DNA of 64,000 nucleotides from Bog-473 sp963756025 (GCA_963756025.1 CAVWMF010000001.1:310001-374000), one strand, 5' to 3'; counted from the stretch's first letter, positions 51,238 to 60,006 are shown. The notes: generated by a model from the sequence alone, not told the origin. Program-made: numbers and translations.

Positions 51238-52362
51238 CTAAAGGTACAGACCGACTTGCGGCGCAGACGAAGTCGTCCGCGCGTGTTTGGTCCCTTCCCG
51301 TAGCGATATCAATTCGGCCAGGGTGGCGTCGCCTCCTCCATGAGATCCCTGGCCATCGAGCCACTGGCGCGCTTCGTTCGCGCTCAAGCGCCCCACCTCA
51401 ATCTGTGCGATACAGCGACCCGGCCTCACGATGGCGGGGTGCAATCGGGTCACCGGTTCGTTCGTGGTGATGGCAACCAGGACCGAACGTCCCTGACCGA
51501 GAAGGCCATCGGTCAGGTTGAGCAACCGGGCCAACCCCTGCCCCGAGCGCTCCTTGGCGCTCGCTGCGATCAGCTCATCGCAGTCTTCGAGGATCAACAT
51601 GCGCGACTTCGTTCGATTCCGCTCCTTCTCGTCCTTCTCGTCCATCTCGTCGTCCTCGTCGTCCTCACGGTCGTGGAGCGCGATCTTGAGCAGGTACGCC
51701 GAACTGCCGAACAGTTGCTCAGGGTCCACCACGTAGTCGAAGCGGCACCAGCTGCGCCACGCGTCGGCCAACGCCCGCAAGGCTGTGGTCTTCCCGGTAC
51801 CCGGGGGGCCGTGGAGCAGCAGTAGCTTTCCACCGAGCTGGTCATGGTTCCGCACCATGAGGTCGTCCAGGGACTGGGCGGCCGGGCCCGAGTAGTTGCG
51901 ACGGATGTCCGTCCACGTCTGGACCCCGACGCTCCGTTCATTGCGGACGGGTCCGTGGGCTCCGAGATGCCAGAAACCGACGCCGGCCTTTGTGCGGTCG
52001 ACGACCTCAGGTTCTTCCGCCCCTTCCCTTGATTTCTCGAGAATCTCCTTGGCCAACTGCTCGGATGCCGCAAGCACGGTGATCCTGGCATTGCCGTGGT
52101 CCCAGCGAACGGCGGACGCGATCCAGCCGGTCCCGGCCGCGAGCACCGAACGAGTCCCGTCGTGGACGGCGACGCGATGAGGTGTCGCTCCGGGCGGCAA
52201 CAAGGTGGCTCCCTCGCGGACGCGTGACAGGTTCGCACTGTGTGCGAAGTGGTAGCTGCCTGAGATGTAGTGCTCGACAAAGAGGAGGTCGTTGGCATCG
52301 ACGACCGAATCGGCGTCGTCGAACGACATCACTCTTTGGGAGGAGCGTGGGATCTGTTTCAT
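51238..52362 (-). CDS. AAA-family ATPase with DUF5925-type N-terminus
   Basis: 374 residues. About 1-150 is the N-terminal domain (LFVEHYISGSYHFAHSANLSRVREGATLLPPGA), known to me as DUF5925 in actinobacteria. The AAA core has HGPPGTGKTTALRAL (Walker A), MLILEDCDELIA (Walker B with Asp-Glu) and a sensor region VLVAITTNEPVTRLHPAIVRPGR, whose Arg is the finger. A run of Asp/Glu/Lys (DDEDDEMDEKDEKE, about 220-235) interrupts the AAA domain. The mode of action is unknown; it could be a remodelling ATPase. Confidence 0.85.
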   Translation of the reverse strand: MKQIPRSSQRVMSFDDADSVVDANDLLFVEHYISGSYHFAHSANLSRVREGATLLPPGATPHRVAVHDGTRSVLAAGTGWIASAVRWDHGNARITVLAASEQLAKEILEKSREGAEEPEVVDRTKAGVGFWHLGAHGPVRNERSVGVQTWTDIRRNYSGPAAQSLDDLMVRNHDQLGGKLLLLHGPPGTGKTTALRALADAWRSWCRFDYVVDPEQLFGSSAYLLKIALHDREDDEDDEMDEKDEKERNRTKSRMLILEDCDELIAASAKERSGQGLARLLNLTDGLLGQGRSVLVAITTNEPVTRLHPAIVRPGRCIAQIEVGRLSANEARQWLDGQGSHGGGDATLAELISLREGTKHARTTSSAPQVGLYL

Positions 52363-52722
52363 GATTGCTTGCCTTTGGACGCGGTGGCGCGTCGGAACGA
52401 ATGACCTGAGACGTTCAGGTCGATGGTTTTCTCTAACGGTTTCGGGGTCAGGCGTCTTCTACGGACGCCGACGGCGCACTCAACCGAAGAGCAGGCGCGA
52501 CGGCATCAGTAGCAGGCACCGGATGTCATCCGATCGAAGCGGTGCGTTGAACTGAGCCATAGTCGAAGCACTATGACGGAATCGACTTCAGAAGTCAATG
52601 GATTTTCCGGATTCCGCCGCCAATCGCCGGCTCTTCCCACAGCGACGCAATGACCCTGCGGACCGGGACAGGCATATCAGCGGACCGGTGGTCGGTCGTC
52701 GAACGGACTCAGTCGAACGGAC
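52363..52722. other. Upstream region of the AAA ATPase gene, no gene seen
   Basis: About 360 bases. Open frames lack ribosome-binding sites. It is less GC-rich than the neighbouring coding DNA and probably holds the AAA promoter, but I cannot name its elements. A direct repeat GTCGAACGGACTCAG at 52696-52710 and 52711-52725 is visible. Confidence 0.5.
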
Positions 52723-53103
52723 TCAGGGGATCGGCTGGACCAGCTGCAGGACATTGCCTTCCGGATCGACGCCGTCGCAATGGATGCCCCCACGGAATGA
52801 CCACTGCGCGTGAGGGGGGTCGACGGCACCTCCGAGTTCGGCCAGAACGGGGCGTAGGTCCTCGATGCTGTCCACACCGAAGGCGAGCTTGATGGGAACG
52901 CTCTCCCGACGCGACGGTGGATCAGAAAGAGTGATCCCTGCTGCTATGCGGTCGGGCGCGGCAACGAGCGACATCGTGAGTGCGTCGGACTCGAGCACGC
53001 AGTAGTCGGCGGATTCATCGATGGCCACCATGCGAAAGACCGTCAGATAGAAGGATCGCATCCGGTGCAGATCTTTGACGTAGACCACCGCACCGCTCTT
53101 CAC
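52723..53103 (-). CDS. VOC-superfamily (glyoxalase-like) protein
   Basis: 126 residues with the beta-alpha-beta-beta-beta layout twice: VVYVKDLHRMRSFYLTVF and a second half ending GGIHCDGVDPEGNVLQLVQP, the typical D-P-x-G-N end with metal-binding side chains near GNVLQLVQ. Starts at GTG 53103 with AGGA upstream. Substrate unknown; such proteins include dioxygenases, lyases and antibiotic-binding proteins. Confidence 0.82.
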   Translation of the reverse strand: MKSGAVVYVKDLHRMRSFYLTVFRMVAIDESADYCVLESDALTMSLVAAPDRIAAGITLSDPPSRRESVPIKLAFGVDSIEDLRPVLAELGGAVDPPHAQWSFRGGIHCDGVDPEGNVLQLVQPIP

Positions 53104-53323
53104 TATGCAGATCCTACGAGCTGCCCTCCAAAGGGTTCGCGCCGAGCTGGCTCCCGAGCCAATGCAGAGACAGAGCACTACAAGTGGCGAACGTCACTGG
53201 TTAGGGGCGGATCAGGGTGGCCCTCGGCATCGGGCATGGCCACGAGTTCGTCGGGCCGACCGGTGGTCCTCCGATATGCGTCGGCAGAGGCGGTCCCTTC
53301 TGCAGGGAGGGTCCCGTGCCCGT

Positions 53324-53596
53324 TCAGCGTCGCCGTGGTTCCCGGTGGTAGTAGACGGTCATGGTCAGATCATCCTCCCCGGATGTGGGTTGGGAGTTGA
53401 ATGTGATGTCGCCAATTTGGATGTCGCCCAGAGTGTCCACATGATCAGCGACCCTGCGTAAGAGCTTTGCAACATCCCCCTCACCTGGTCCGATGGGATT
53501 GGACAATGAGAAATGGAGGATCGTCCATGCATCTCCGCAACCCGAGTCAGGATCGAATTCCTCACCGATGTCGCGGTCATCTGCGGCTTCATCCAT
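53324..53596 (-). CDS. Hypothetical protein, 90 residues
   Basis: Acidic N-terminus (MDEAADDRDIGEEFDPDSG) then WTILHFSLSNPIGPGEGDVAKLLRRVADHVDTLGDIQIGDITF, with an alternating strand and helix pattern. AAAGGAC before ATG 53596. No recognised family, but it looks like a small folded protein, not a random frame. Confidence 0.6.
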   Translation of the reverse strand: MDEAADDRDIGEEFDPDSGCGDAWTILHFSLSNPIGPGEGDVAKLLRRVADHVDTLGDIQIGDITFNSQPTSGEDDLTMTVYYHREPRRR

Positions 53597-53891
53597 GGTT
53601 GGATTTCCGTCCTTTCTGTCCTGGTTTGCGATTCTGTCGTGGTTTGCGATCATGAGAGATCCCCGACCTCAAATCACCAACGTCCTCAAGTCCACCGACG
53701 TCCGAAGGGGCATCCCCTCTTGCGATGAGTGCCGCTGGGGGTGTCCCGGCGTCAGATTGGGGGTTGGTCCTCCCCCGACGCATCCCCGACGCCTGCCCCG
53801 ACGTGACGGCGCCGCTCTTCAGCCACAAAGATCGACGGGACGGGCGCAGACGACGGCCCTCAGTGCCTGAGTGATCGCCACATCTGGTGGC
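53597..53891. other. Intergenic region with a 17-bp direct repeat
   Basis: CTGTC(C/G)TGGTTTGCGAT occurs twice between 53617 and 53651, next to the upstream end of the 90-residue protein gene. Nothing else is recognisable before the 3' end of the small coiled-coil gene. Confidence 0.5.
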
Positions 53892-54131
53892 TTACGCCCC
53901 GTCGTCGAGGGCGGTCTCCCCGTACGGGGCCAAGACGGTGACGGCTTTCTCGATCGCACGCCGGGCCCGCACGATGCGACGTTCGACCCGCAGGGCCTCC
54001 CCCGCTTCGGCCGAGTCGGGGTCGCACTGGGCACCCAGACGCAACGCGTCGAGGGCGATATCGGTCAACTCCTCCGCCATCCCTTCGAGGCGAGCAGCGA
54101 CGTCCGCCATGGCGTCGGTGGCCGAGGTCAC
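53892..54131 (-). CDS. Small helical protein downstream of the acyl-CoA ligase
   Basis: 79 residues, nearly all alpha: DVAARLEGMAEELTDIALDALRLGAQCDP and ALRVERRIVRARRAIEKAVTVL, a probable two-helix coiled coil. GTG 54131 is 16 nt after the ligase stop; ATG 54110 is an alternative. Unknown function; co-transcribed. Confidence 0.65.
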   Translation of the reverse strand: MTSATDAMADVAARLEGMAEELTDIALDALRLGAQCDPDSAEAGEALRVERRIVRARRAIEKAVTVLAPYGETALDDGA

Positions 54132-54147
54132 GTCAGCGAGGTGGAGG

Positions 54148-55767
54148 TCACTTGGGCAGCTCCAGGGTCTGCACGGCATAGTCCCCTTCGGCAAAGGCGG
54201 CACGCATGACCTTCTTGTCGAACTTCCCCACACTCGTCTTGGGGATCTCCTCGATGAACGTCCACTGGTCGGGCAGCCACCAGCGCGGGACGCGGTCGGC
54301 CAGAAAAGCGACCAGCGCGGCGGCGTCTATCGACGTGCCCGGCTTGGGGACGACAGCCACCAGCGGGCGCTCCGACCACTTGGCGTCGGGCACGGCGATG
54401 ACCGCAGCCTCGAAGACATCGGGAAACGCCATCACCGCATTCTCGAGCTCGACCGACGAGATCCATTCGCCGCCGGACTTGATCACGTCCTTGGTGCGGT
54501 CCGAGATGGTCATGTACCCCTGCTGATCGAGGCAGCCCACGTCCCCGGTGCGCAACCAGCCGTCCTGGAACCGCCCGGGATCCTCCTCCTTGTAGTACGA
54601 CCCGGTGACCCATGGTCCACGTACCTCGAACTCCCCGATGGAGGTGCCGTCGTTGGGGAGCACGGTGCCGTCCTCGGCCACCACGCGGACCTCGACGCCG
54701 GCCACCACCCGCCCCGCCTTGATCTTGTAGTACATGTCGTCGTGACCGTCGAGACGACGGGCGGGCGGGAGCCCGAACGCGGCCAGCGGGCTGGTTTCGG
54801 TCATGCCCCATCCCTGGATAATGGTCGCCCCGAACCGCTCCTCGAAGCCCTCGATCAACGATTGGGGCACCGCCGCCCCGCCGGAGGAGATGGCGCGGAC
54901 GGAGGAGAAATCGACCGGCTTGTCGAGCTGGAGGAGGCCGTTCCAGATGGTGGGCACACCGCAGGCCAGCGTCGGGTGGAACTCGTTGAAGATGTTCCCG
55001 AGTTGCTCGCCCATGAGAAACATCTGCGGCATGATCATGTCGGTGCCGGCCATCCAGGCTCCGTACGGGGTGCCCCAGGCGTTGGCGTGGAACATGGGGA
55101 CGATGATGAGAATGCGGTCCTTTTCCGTCATGCCCACCGACGAGGCAGCCTTTTCGGCCATGGCGTGGAGCCACGTGGAACGGTGCGAGTACACGACGCC
55201 CTTGGGGTTGCCCGTGGTACCGCTGGTGTAACACATCGCCGCGGCCGAGCGCTCGTCGAGATCGGGCCACTCGAAACCCGGTTCCTCGGCCGCCAGCAGG
55301 GTCTCGTAGGACAGGGTCTCGCCCAACGCCGACGCGTCACCGTCTCCGACCACGATGATGGTCTCCACGGTCTTGAGCTCGTCCTTGATGGCCGCCAGCA
55401 GGGGGATCAGGGAGTCGTCGACGATGATGACCTTGTCCTCGGCGTGATTGATGACGTAGGTCAGCTGTTCGGCCGGCAGCCGGATATTGAGCGTGTGCAG
55501 CACGGCCCCCATGCACGGAATAGCCAGGTAGGCCTCGAGGTGACCCTGGTTGTTCCAGCAGAACGTGCCGACGCGGTCGCCATTCTGGACGCCGATCCGC
55601 TGCAGCGCTGCAGCCAGCTTTTCGGCGCGCACGGCGATCTCTTTGAACGTGGCCGTGCGATGCCCTCCGGCTTCGATCGTGATGACCTCACTGTGGCCAT
55701 AGGTCTGCAGCCCGTGGCGGAGGATGTCCCTGATCAGGAGTGGCGCGTCCTGCATCGTGCTCTTCAT
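54148..55767 (-). CDS. Long-chain acyl-CoA synthetase (AMP-forming)
   Basis: 539 residues. ANL superfamily motifs are all present: the phosphate loop YTSGTTGNPKGVVYSHR, the A5 motif GWGMTETSPLAAF, the A7 motif DGWLRTGDVG and the A8/A10 region with DRTKDVIKSGGEWISSVELENAV and the catalytic Lys near KTSVGKFDKK. The enzyme activates a fatty or related acid to acyl-AMP and then acyl-CoA. Chain length cannot be told. Confidence 0.93.
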   Translation of the reverse strand: MKSTMQDAPLLIRDILRHGLQTYGHSEVITIEAGGHRTATFKEIAVRAEKLAAALQRIGVQNGDRVGTFCWNNQGHLEAYLAIPCMGAVLHTLNIRLPAEQLTYVINHAEDKVIIVDDSLIPLLAAIKDELKTVETIIVVGDGDASALGETLSYETLLAAEEPGFEWPDLDERSAAAMCYTSGTTGNPKGVVYSHRSTWLHAMAEKAASSVGMTEKDRILIIVPMFHANAWGTPYGAWMAGTDMIMPQMFLMGEQLGNIFNEFHPTLACGVPTIWNGLLQLDKPVDFSSVRAISSGGAAVPQSLIEGFEERFGATIIQGWGMTETSPLAAFGLPPARRLDGHDDMYYKIKAGRVVAGVEVRVVAEDGTVLPNDGTSIGEFEVRGPWVTGSYYKEEDPGRFQDGWLRTGDVGCLDQQGYMTISDRTKDVIKSGGEWISSVELENAVMAFPDVFEAAVIAVPDAKWSERPLVAVVPKPGTSIDAAALVAFLADRVPRWWLPDQWTFIEEIPKTSVGKFDKKVMRAAFAEGDYAVQTLELPK

Positions 55768-55855
55768 GGCTCAAGTATGGCCAGTGCGTGCGCCTCGTGC
55801 CGGCCGCAAGACCCGGCGCACGATCTGTCGCACGATCTGCCGCACGACCCGCCCG

Positions 55856-55987
55856 CTACCCGTCCTTGTCCCTGGAGTCGTCCTTGGTGCGTCGGTAGTT
55901 CACGAGTTGCCCGAGCGCGAAGGCGATGCCCACGCAGATGACCAGGATGATGACCCTGGTGTGCGAAATTGCTGCCAGCACGTCCAT
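55856..55987 (-). CDS. 43-residue membrane protein
   Basis: ATG 55987 with GGAG directly upstream. MDVLAAISHTRVIILVICVG then IAFALGQLVNYRRTKDDS and a charged end DKDG. One membrane helix (about 10-28), N-out/C-in by charge. Between the ligase (minus) and NlpC (plus) genes. Low-GC bias typical of membrane codons and the arrangement support it as real. Confidence 0.55.
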   Translation of the reverse strand: MDVLAAISHTRVIILVICVGIAFALGQLVNYRRTKDDSRDKDG

Positions 55988-56095
55988 CTCCGATCTGTCG
56001 AGCGGACCCTAGGCCAGTTCCGACCGGCCCGGCGGCGTGAACGCCGGCGCGAATTGTGGCGCGTCGCCCTCGCCGTGCCGGACCGTTCTCCGGCG

Positions 56096-57115
56096 ATGCG
56101 CTCCTCCCGGGTTCTCGCTATCGCCGCCGCCGGACTGATGGGTTCGGCCGTTCTCATGGCCGGGGCGATGGGGGCCGTCAGCGCTTCCGTGGCAGGTAGC
56201 GGGGGTTCCGGGGCCGCCAGCAGCGCCGGGGCCGGCGGCGGTGCCACGGTGGGAAACGGCGTCGCGGCCCCGAGTGCCACTGCTGCGGCGGAGATCCCGG
56301 CGGGGATGCTCACGTTGTATCAAGCGGCGGCCGCTGCCACGTGTGCCGGACTCCCCTGGGCCGTCCTGGCCGCCATCGGCACGGTCGAATCGGGCAACGG
56401 CACGTCCGACCTGCCCGGGGTGCATGCGGGGGCCAACGGGGCGGGTGCCGAGGGTCCGATGCAGTTCGAGCCGCGGACGTTCGCCGCCTATGCCATGCCG
56501 GTCCCGCCAGGCGGCATCACACCTCCCAGTCCCTACGACCCGGTCGATGCCGTCTACGCGGCCGCCCGGATGCTGTGTGCCAATGGCGCCGCCGGGGGCA
56601 CCGATGTGCCGGCGGCCGTGTTCGCCTACAACCACGACGATGCATACGTGTCCGAGGTGCTCTCCTTGGCCGAGACCTTCGAGGAGGTCGCCCCGCCTGT
56701 GGCCACCACCTCCACCGTGGGGACCACGGCCGTCGCCTGGGCGCTGGCGCAGGTCGGCACGCCCTACATCTGGGGCGGCGAGACCCCCGGCGTGGGCTTC
56801 GACTGTTCGGGTCTGGTGCAGGCCGCCTACATGGCGGCCGGCGTCGGGCTGCCGCGAGTGGCACAGAATCAGTTCGATGCAACCCCCCCGTTGACCGAGG
56901 GCACGATGCTGCAACCCGGTGACCTGGTGTTCTTCGGGACAGGCCCCCACGACGTGTCCCACGTGGGCCTCTACGTCGGGGTTGAAGGCGGCCGGACCAT
57001 GATGGTGGACGCTCCCCACACCGGGGCGGAGGTGCGTGTCGAGGCCTTCCCGGTCATTCCCGGTGCCAAATGGGGCAGCGACATCTTCGTCGGCGCCACG
57101 CGGCCCCACAGCTAG
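56096..57115 (+). CDS. Secreted NlpC/P60 peptidoglycan hydrolase with SLT-like domain
   Basis: 339 residues. 1-30 is a signal peptide. About 70-195 is a lysozyme/SLT-like domain (VLAAIGTVESGNGTSD, with the catalytic-type Glu; GPMQFEPRTFAAYA). About 205-335 is NlpC/P60 with Cys in GVGFDCSGLVQAAYMAAG, His in DVSHVGLYVG and an end consistent with the third residue. The two domains would cut glycan strand and stem peptide, used in cell separation or wall growth. The ATG at 56096 begins the signal peptide. Confidence 0.9.
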   Translation: MRSSRVLAIAAAGLMGSAVLMAGAMGAVSASVAGSGGSGAASSAGAGGGATVGNGVAAPSATAAAEIPAGMLTLYQAAAAATCAGLPWAVLAAIGTVESGNGTSDLPGVHAGANGAGAEGPMQFEPRTFAAYAMPVPPGGITPPSPYDPVDAVYAAARMLCANGAAGGTDVPAAVFAYNHDDAYVSEVLSLAETFEEVAPPVATTSTVGTTAVAWALAQVGTPYIWGGETPGVGFDCSGLVQAAYMAAGVGLPRVAQNQFDATPPLTEGTMLQPGDLVFFGTGPHDVSHVGLYVGVEGGRTMMVDAPHTGAEVRVEAFPVIPGAKWGSDIFVGATRPHS

Positions 57116-57188
57116 GACATCCGGGGGCCATCCGAGGGCGGGTGCGCGGGTCGGGGCGTCGCCCGCTGGGCCGAAAGTCGCCGCGGTC

Positions 57189-57194
57189 TACACT
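57189..57194 (+). promoter_or_regulatory. Probable -10 box of the UPF0016 transcript
   Basis: TACACT at 57189-57194 would place the transcription start near 57201, just at the 5' end of the riboswitch. A -35 box is not evident. Confidence 0.4.
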
Positions 57195-57199
57195 GCCGG

Positions 57200-57345
57200 G
57201 TGAAGGGGAGTACCCCACAATCGGTGATCGACATACCGGTTCCTCGTGAGCCCGGTCATCGGACCTGCATGCAGGTGGGCGAGACCTTCGTTCCAGCCAC
57301 GCCGTCATGGCCGGGACGAGGGAGATCCCTTCGGTCCGGCGAGAA
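57200..57345 (+). ncRNA. yybP-ykoY-type manganese riboswitch
   Basis: Leader of the UPF0016 gene. It contains the invariant blocks of this class in order: AAGGGGAGTA (57203-57212), GATCGACATACCGG (57226-57239) and GCAGGTGGGCGAGACCTTCG (57271-57290). The three-way junction built from these binds Mn2+ through a cross-helix site. A downstream hairpin (GCCGGGAC...GTCCGGC region, about 57309-57340) ends next to the AAAGG ribosome-binding site and is the likely expression platform, so translation or elongation would be opened by Mn2+. The gene controlled is a metal exporter family known to be under this switch. Confidence 0.85.
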
Positions 57346-57353
57346 AGGTCACT

Positions 57354-57938
57354 GTGCACATCGCGATCATCGCCGCCGTCTTCCCCATCATCTTCGTGGG
57401 CGAGCTGCCGGATAAGACCATGTTCGCGTCGCTGGTCATGTCGACCCGGGGCAAGCCGCTGTCCGTGTGGATCGGCGCCGCCGGGGCCTTCCTCGTCCAT
57501 GTCGTGATCGCCGTCACCATCGGTGTGGCCCTCTTCCACCTGATCCCCCATCGCGCGCTGGAAGGGGTCGTGTCGTTCATGTTCGCGGTGGGTGGTGTGC
57601 TGGCCATCCGCGAGGCGCGCAAGGAGGCGCAAGAGGAAGAGATCATCGAGAAGGAGACAGCGTCGGGCCGGCGTGTGGTGACCACGGCGTTCCTGGTCAT
57701 CTTCTTGGCCGAATGGGGCGACCTGACGCAGATCCTCACGGCGAACCTGGCCGCCCACTACCACTCGCCTCTCTCAGTGGCGATCGGTGCCGTCGCGGCG
57801 CTCTGGGCCGTGGCGGCACTGGCGGTGCTCGGGGGGCAGAGTCTCCTGCGGGTGATCAATATCAGGACGGTGCGGATCGTCACGGCGGTCGTGCTCTTCG
57901 CGTTGGCCGCCTACACCGCCTGGGAGGCGATCAAGTAG
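57354..57938 (+). CDS. UPF0016/GDT1-type divalent cation exporter (Mn2+)
   Basis: 194 residues from GTG 57354 with AAAGG upstream. Six membrane helices in two inverted halves, each with the family motif: ELPDKTMFASLVMSTR near residue 17 and EWGDLTQILTANLAA near residue 123 (E-x-G/P-D-K/L-T/S). These are the TMEM165/GDT1/MntX cation antiporters; bacterial members export Mn2+. A Mn2+ riboswitch upstream fits this role. Confidence 0.9.
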   Translation: MHIAIIAAVFPIIFVGELPDKTMFASLVMSTRGKPLSVWIGAAGAFLVHVVIAVTIGVALFHLIPHRALEGVVSFMFAVGGVLAIREARKEAQEEEIIEKETASGRRVVTTAFLVIFLAEWGDLTQILTANLAAHYHSPLSVAIGAVAALWAVAALAVLGGQSLLRVINIRTVRIVTAVVLFALAAYTAWEAIK

Positions 57939-57963
57939 AGCTCAAGGAGAACTCACGGAGAGC

Positions 57964-58761
57964 TCACGGAGAGCGGTCGCTCCGCCACGTCGCCTCGATG
58001 CCCCGCACGTCGCCCTCCTCGTCGAGCACCGTGCTCCAAAGGTCGTAGCCCAGCCGGGCCAGGTCGTCGCGGAGGAGCTCGGCCTGCCCACCGCCCAGCT
58101 CGAGCAGAACCATCCCACCGTGGCGCAAGAAGCGGGGGCTTTCCCGCAGGACGCGCCGGAGAATGTCGGTGCCGTCCGGACCGCCGTCGTAGGGCAGCGG
58201 GGATTCGAAGAACAGGGTGTCGCGTTGCAAAAGGGCGAGGGCGGGGGTCGGCACGTAGGGGACGACGGCCACGATGACGTCGACACCGCCCTCGGGCATG
58301 GGCGGCAACGGTTCGAAGAGATCGCCCGTGCATGCCTCGACCCCGTTGGACCGGGCACAGGCAACGGCACGCGGGTCGATGTCCGATGCGACGACACGGG
58401 CCCGGGGGTGCACCGTCGACAGCACCATGGCGATCGCCCCGGACCCCGTGCAGAGGTCGATCGCCCTGCCGTCGTCGGGCAGCAGTGCCGCGGCGCGTCG
58501 GGCCAGCGCCTCACTCTGCCCGCGCGGTACGTAGACGCCGGGATCGACCCGGACATCGACCTCGCAGAACAGCACGTGCCCGAGGATCCAGGTCATCGGC
58601 TCACCCGTGAGGCGGCGTTCGACGATGGCGCCCAGCATGCCGGCGTCTCCGGCGGCATGCGCCACGAGGTCGTCGGCCTCCTCCTCGGGCGCGACGAACC
58701 CCGCTTCGGCGAAGCGCGTGATGAGCGCCGCACGGTCGGTCGGGAACGTCACGTCCGCCAT
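57964..58761 (-). CDS. PrmC-related methyltransferase (putative N5-glutamine type)
   Basis: 265 residues. The N-terminal helical domain of PrmC/HemK (TGEPMTWILGHVLFCEVDVRVDPGVYVPRGQSE) and the SAM motif AIDLCTGSGAIAMVL are clear. In place of the substrate-binding NPPY motif it has VVPY (about residue 167), as in a PrmC-related subfamily whose target is unknown. It therefore probably does not methylate release-factor Gln in the same way. A bona fide prmC would be elsewhere. Confidence 0.8.
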   Translation of the reverse strand: MADVTFPTDRAALITRFAEAGFVAPEEEADDLVAHAAGDAGMLGAIVERRLTGEPMTWILGHVLFCEVDVRVDPGVYVPRGQSEALARRAAALLPDDGRAIDLCTGSGAIAMVLSTVHPRARVVASDIDPRAVACARSNGVEACTGDLFEPLPPMPEGGVDVIVAVVPYVPTPALALLQRDTLFFESPLPYDGGPDGTDILRRVLRESPRFLRHGGMVLLELGGGQAELLRDDLARLGYDLWSTVLDEEGDVRGIEATWRSDRSP

Positions 58762-58800
58762 TGGAGCACGTTACGCCGCCACTGGACGCCGACAGGCCGA

Positions 58801-59616
58801 GCGCGATGGACGGGACTGGGCCCGGAGCCGGACTACGTGTGGCCCGACGAGGGCGTCGGCTTCCGACCCGCACAGCAGCGGTGGGGCGGCCTCTTTCCGT
58901 TCGCGGGCTCGGGCGCGCTCAACCGGCTCTACGTCCATCCTTAGATCGTGGATTTTGCCGAGCGTGCGTTGGGCACGGGCGATATCCGTCTGTATCAAGC
59001 GCAGGCGAGTGCCAAGTGCTCGGGGTTGACCAATTATGAGCAACCGATGCACACGGACCGGAATCACTCATGGCTCACCACCTGTACCGACGCACCGTGG
59101 TGGAATCTCCAGGGCTTCCTCTACCTGTCCGACGTTCGGGAATCCGACAACCCGACGCGGTTGGTGCCCCTCGCCCGTTCCACCCATGTGACGTCCCCGT
59201 ACGGCGTCGTCATGCCCGACGCGGACCCGCAGCTCTACGCCGATGAGCGGGCGGCTCCGGGCGTGCGGGGGTCGTATCTCGCCTACCGGTCCGATGTGTT
59301 CCACCGGGGCGCTCCATTCGGGTCGCCCCGGACCGCCCGGTTCACGGCCGGCATCGCCTTCAAGCAGGCGCAGCAGGACTGGATCGGCTACGACCAGCAG
59401 CAGTCGCGCTCCACCGGGCCAGAGTGGACCGCCTTCGTCGAGGGCTCCACGCCGCGCCAGTTGGCGTTGTTCGGATTCCCGCCGCCCGGGCACCCCATCT
59501 GGAGTGAGGCGTTCCCCGAGAAGACGGCGCTCCGCTATCCGGCGCTGGACCTCGACCCCTGGTGGGCGAAATTGCCCGGCGCGTCGCGAGCGGTTGCTGC
59601 CGTGATGGAGGATTGA
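58801..59616 (+). pseudogene. Phytanoyl-CoA dioxygenase-family protein, truncated, with internal amber codon
   Basis: One frame reads LGPEPDYVWPDEGVGF, then RRWGGLFPF-like and ALNRLYVHP, a TAG at 58942-58944, then IVDFAERALGTGDIRLYQ, NYEQPMHTDRNH (Fe-binding His/Asp), DVFHRGAPFGS (His) and the C-terminus. The flanks of the stop fit together, so a single GAG to TAG change is likely. The N-terminal part of the family is also missing: the frame begins beside the PrmC-like start. GTG 58948 could make a shortened protein. Fe(II)/2-oxoglutarate oxygenases of this family act on lipids or natural products. Confidence 0.75.
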
Positions 59617-59697
59617 CGACGATAGGCCGGGGCCGGCCGGGCCGGGGCCGGCGCCGGCCGGGCCTGGGCCTGACGATCGGCCGGTTGTCCCCGCCGG

Positions 59698-60006
59698 CTA
59701 CGCCGCCGAGGAATCGTCCAGCCCTATCTCGGGCGGCGGTTCGTGCACGGCGGCCTCCCACAGTGCCGCGGCAGAGCGCATCGCCAGCAGGCGTGCCACG
59801 CCCACACCGACACCGGTCGCGACAGCCCAAGTGAGGGCATCGGCCCACGAGGAGCGGCGGTCTGCGGCCACCTTCGGCGGCGTCGATCCTCGCAATGTCT
59901 TCCAGATGATCTCGAGGAGACGTTGCGTGATGAGCCCGGTCAGGCCTCCCACGCCGAGGGTCAGCGCTTTCCAACCGTATTTCTTGGCGAATGGCACACG
60001 GACCAC
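59698..60006 (-). CDS. DUF4235 family membrane protein
   Basis: 102 residues from GTG 60006 with GGGGTAA upstream. KYGWKALTLGVGGLTGLITQRLLEIIWKTLRG and WADALTWAVATGVGVGVARLLAMRSAAALWE match the two-helix DUF4235 family. Function unknown; it is common in actinobacteria. Downstream of the PhyH remnant, convergent with it. Confidence 0.85.
   Translation of the reverse strand: MVRVPFAKKYGWKALTLGVGGLTGLITQRLLEIIWKTLRGSTPPKVAADRRSSWADALTWAVATGVGVGVARLLAMRSAAALWEAAVHEPPPEIGLDDSSAA

Noticed and set aside
53887..55941. 684-codon plus-strand open frame
   Set aside because: Antisense to the acyl-CoA ligase; no domain recognisable.
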